Of a stretch of 9,188 nt of DNA, positions 7,471-9,188 are shown in pieces. The notes under the pieces were generated by a model that saw only the letters and a program-made list of their open reading frames with translations, was not told where the DNA came from and did no database searches. Both the position numbers and the translations under genes were made by a program. This stretch comes from Pseudomonadota bacterium (GTDB lineage Bacteria > Pseudomonadota > Gammaproteobacteria > Acidithiobacillales > Acidithiobacillaceae). The first letter of the stretch is position 1. Each line of letters opens with the position of its first letter. Where the stretch lies: positions 1 to 9,188 of the forward strand of contig JAKAFG010000068.1 of the NCBI GenBank assembly GCA_021818125.1. Direction: 5' to 3'.

Positions 7471-8055
7471 ATGAGTGCCTATGCAAATCAGACAGGGGCG
7501 GTTTATGTAGATGTCCCATTGCTGGATGCTACGCCGGAGAACCTCGCGGAATACGGGGTGATGATTGGCGAGGCGGTACACCGGCCCGGACTTTCAATTC
7601 CCTTTTATAAGGGGAGTGTGGAAGAGGGGCAAAATCTCGATTTTGAATATACCGGTCGCGCGGTGGTCCGCACGGCGCGGATATCACACCGCAACCCCGA
7701 GATTACCTGGCTGGAACGGCACCTCAATATGACGCAGATTTTTGTCGGGCTGGGCAGCATTCCCTTCGCCATGGTGCTGGGCAAACCCAATCAGGGCAGC
7801 GGTGAAAATGTCCCCCGCCTGGAAGACGTCCGCGCTTTTCGCATTCCAGCGGGGCAGGGGGTGATGATTCATGCGGGTACCTGGCACGATTTCCCAATGT
7901 CTATTGGCGATCCGGTGACGGTGATGACCATGAATTCTGACGAGGTGGTCACTGCTTTGGCGAATGCTCAGGCAGCAGATGAGATGGACGACGGGGACGT
8001 GTACAAGATCGACATCCAACGTCGTACCGGGCGGGTGCTCCGGGTTCCCTTTTAA
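7471..8055 (+). CDS. AllA-like protein, ureidoglycolate lyase family
   Basis: This cupin-fold protein of 194 residues belongs to the ureidoglycolate lyase (AllA) family, which releases urea from ureidoglycolate at the end of allantoin breakdown. Two blocks match AllA: WLERHLNMTQIFVGLG (80-95), like the ELERHPLGTQAF segment of E. coli AllA, and VRAFRIPAGQGVMIHAGTWHD (120-140), like its LRAF...GQGV-x-x-H-x-x-x-WHH segment. His134 and His139 are the likely active-site histidines. It is about 30 residues longer than E. coli AllA (160), with extra N-terminal sequence and a C-terminal tail rich in Asp (DEMDDGDVY). Start: ATG 7471 with a strong AAGGAGG at 7456-7462. It sits between the dehydrogenase and a barbiturase-type hydrolase, with no allantoinase or allantoicase in view. 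Its true substrate could be another ureido acid made by the next enzyme (inference). Confidence 0.82.
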   Translation: MSAYANQTGAVYVDVPLLDATPENLAEYGVMIGEAVHRPGLSIPFYKGSVEEGQNLDFEYTGRAVVRTARISHRNPEITWLERHLNMTQIFVGLGSIPFAMVLGKPNQGSGENVPRLEDVRAFRIPAGQGVMIHAGTWHDFPMSIGDPVTVMTMNSDEVVTALANAQAADEMDDGDVYKIDIQRRTGRVLRVPF

Positions 8056-8073
8056 TCGCAGAGGGCGAAGACC

Positions 8074-9165
8074 ATGCGTACCTCCGTCTACCGGTTTTTT
8101 ACGACAGACCCTGCCGACGTTTCCGGACTGGTCCGGGCGATTGCCGAGGGGATGATAAATCCCCAGAGCATTGTCGCGATTATTGGCAAAACCGAGGGTA
8201 ATGGCGGCATAAACGACTTTACCCGGACTTTGGCGATGATGGCTTTGAGCCAAGTGCTGGCAACGCATTTGGATTGCAGTCCAGAGTTGGTGGAAGAACG
8301 CGTGGTGTTGTCCTTTTCGGGCGGTAGTGAAGGGGTTGCGGCGCCGCATATTCTGGTGTTTGCGGTATCAGGCCGGGCGGCGGAGCAAGCCTATCCGATA
8401 AAACGTCTGGCGCTTGCATCCGCCCATACCCGCCCTTTTAGCGCGCAGGAAGTGGGGCGGATGGCGATGGTGCGGGAGACCGCCCGCGCGGTGACCTGGC
8501 TCATGCATATCTTGCAGGTTGAGCCTGCGGATGTGCATCTGGTGCAGATCAAAGGGGCGATACCAGCGCTGGACTCTACAACGACCGAAAACGTCCGTGT
8601 CGAGCACCTACGCTGTGACATGGCCTGGTCACGCGGCGCTTCTGCCTTGGGGGTGGCCCTCGCTCTGGGTGAGGTAACCGAATCCGAACTGTCGGATGAC
8701 GCTATCAACCGGGATTGGTCCTTGTACTCCAGTCGGGCCAGCGTTTCCGCCAAACCCTTATTGCAGCGCTCCGAAATGGTGCTGTTCGCCAATTCGTGCT
8801 GGTGGGAGGGTGATCTGGTCATCGCCCATGGGGTGATGCAGGACATCATCGATGTGCCGGCGATCCATGCCGTGCTGAATCAGCTGGGACTGCAGCCCGT
8901 CAACGGGCAGTTAGCGACTGCCGATGCGGAGAAGGTGCTGGCGGTCTTCGCCAAATCCGATGCCGACCCGCGGGGCCATATCCGCCATCGTCGTCATACC
9001 ATGTGGACGGACGCGGATATCTCCGATATGCGCTATTCCCGCTGTGTAGTCTCAGCCTTGTTGGCTGGGGTCACCGGGGAAACCGGCGTTTATGTCTCGA
9101 CGCGCGCGGAGCATCAGGGTCCCCAGGGGGGCGGACCGGTGGCCGTGATCGGGTACGCATCATGA
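8074..9165 (+). CDS. ring-opening amidohydrolase, cyanuric acid hydrolase/barbiturase family
   Basis: The 363-residue protein is of normal length for the AtzD/TrzD/barbiturase family, a three-repeat fold with a Ser-Lys pair per repeat that hydrolyses cyclic amides such as cyanurate and barbiturate. Repeat 1 has Lys39 in IIGKTEGNGGINDFTR (37-51) and Ser82 in SGGSEG. Repeat 2 has Lys160 in VQIKGAIPAL and the YSSRASVSA serines at 219/220. Repeat 3 has Lys294 in FAKSDADPRG and Ser342 in STRAEHQGPQGGGP. Candidate substrate arginines are Arg51, Arg187 and Arg320. Compared with the family patterns I recall, GNGC is GNGG, SAG after SSRAS is SAK, and the last SGG is STR, so it looks divergent. The start is ATG 8074 with GAGGG 8 bases upstream, 18 bases after the AllA-like gene. 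Its position in a purine operon suggests a purine-derived or barbiturate substrate (inference). No triazine genes are present. Confidence 0.85.
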   Translation: MRTSVYRFFTTDPADVSGLVRAIAEGMINPQSIVAIIGKTEGNGGINDFTRTLAMMALSQVLATHLDCSPELVEERVVLSFSGGSEGVAAPHILVFAVSGRAAEQAYPIKRLALASAHTRPFSAQEVGRMAMVRETARAVTWLMHILQVEPADVHLVQIKGAIPALDSTTTENVRVEHLRCDMAWSRGASALGVALALGEVTESELSDDAINRDWSLYSSRASVSAKPLLQRSEMVLFANSCWWEGDLVIAHGVMQDIIDVPAIHAVLNQLGLQPVNGQLATADAEKVLAVFAKSDADPRGHIRHRRHTMWTDADISDMRYSRCVVSALLAGVTGETGVYVSTRAEHQGPQGGGPVAVIGYAS

Positions 9166-9188
9166 ATGCCCTCGCCAGTCGTCAGCGG
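9162..9188 (+). CDS. start of a further operon gene (3' end outside window)
   Basis: An ATG at 9162 overlaps the preceding TGA stop (ATGA) and opens a frame of nine codons, MNALASRQR, to the window edge. The overlap is a typical sign of translational coupling, so this is probably the next gene of the operon. Nine residues are too few for any family call. By context an amidase or other hydrolase acting on the ring-opened product would make sense, but that is a guess. Confidence 0.55.

Noticed and set aside
6424..7581. 385-codon open frame on the minus strand
   Set aside because: Antisense to the iron-sulfur and FAD subunits, whose cofactor motifs are complete. No family features, and Arg/His/Pro-rich shadow composition.
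8074..9165. Triazine (atrazine/cyanurate) degradation cluster
   Set aside because: The ring-opening hydrolase belongs to that family, but its neighbours are purine enzymes, with no biuret or allophanate hydrolase in view, and its motifs diverge from the cyanurate hydrolase patterns I recall.
1..9188. Mobile elements, CRISPR repeats, tRNA/rRNA or riboswitches (including a purine riboswitch)
   Set aside because: Genes fill almost the whole window, with gaps of 61 bases at most. I saw no direct repeat arrays, transposase frames, RNA gene signatures or strong hairpin-plus-T-run terminators. Any leader regulation would lie upstream of base 1.

Overview
The window is one continuous block of plus-strand genes for purine (nucleobase) catabolism. 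It has no insertion sequence, RNA gene, CRISPR array or clear terminator, and the longest gap between genes is about 48 bases. The moderately GC-rich coding sequence suggests a Gram-negative proteobacterium. So do a Sec signal peptide on a soluble NUP-family protein and a three-subunit molybdenum hydroxylase with separate genes. The sequence does not let me name a genus.

Layout: (1) the C-terminal end of a membrane transporter, probably NCS1 nucleobase permease family (2-472); (2) a guanine deaminase-like amidohydrolase (490-1719); (3) an adenine deaminase of the adenosine-deaminase superfamily (1768-2802); (4) an exported NUP-family protein related in fold to nucleoside phosphorylases (about 2826-3827); (5-7) a xanthine dehydrogenase in the order molybdenum subunit, [2Fe-2S] subunit, FAD subunit (3889-7467); (8) an AllA-like (ureidoglycolate lyase family) protein (7471-8055); (9) a ring-opening amidohydrolase of the cyanuric acid hydrolase/barbiturase family (8074-9165); (10) the first nine codons of another gene, joined by an ATGA overlap (9162 onward).

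Read as a pathway: bases are freed from nucleosides in the periplasm and taken up. Adenine is deaminated to hypoxanthine and guanine to xanthine, and both are oxidised by the dehydrogenase to urate. The standard next steps (uricase, hydroxyisourate hydrolase, OHCU decarboxylase, allantoinase, allantoicase) are not in the window. The dehydrogenase is instead followed directly by an AllA-like protein and a ring-opening amidohydrolase that is best known from cyanurate and barbiturate degradation. This is the most interesting point. The operon may encode an oxidised-purine route in which a barbiturase-type enzyme hydrolytically opens the pyrimidine ring of urate or xanthine, or a combined purine/pyrimidine oxidative route through barbiturate. 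This is inference: the missing genes could lie elsewhere in the genome.
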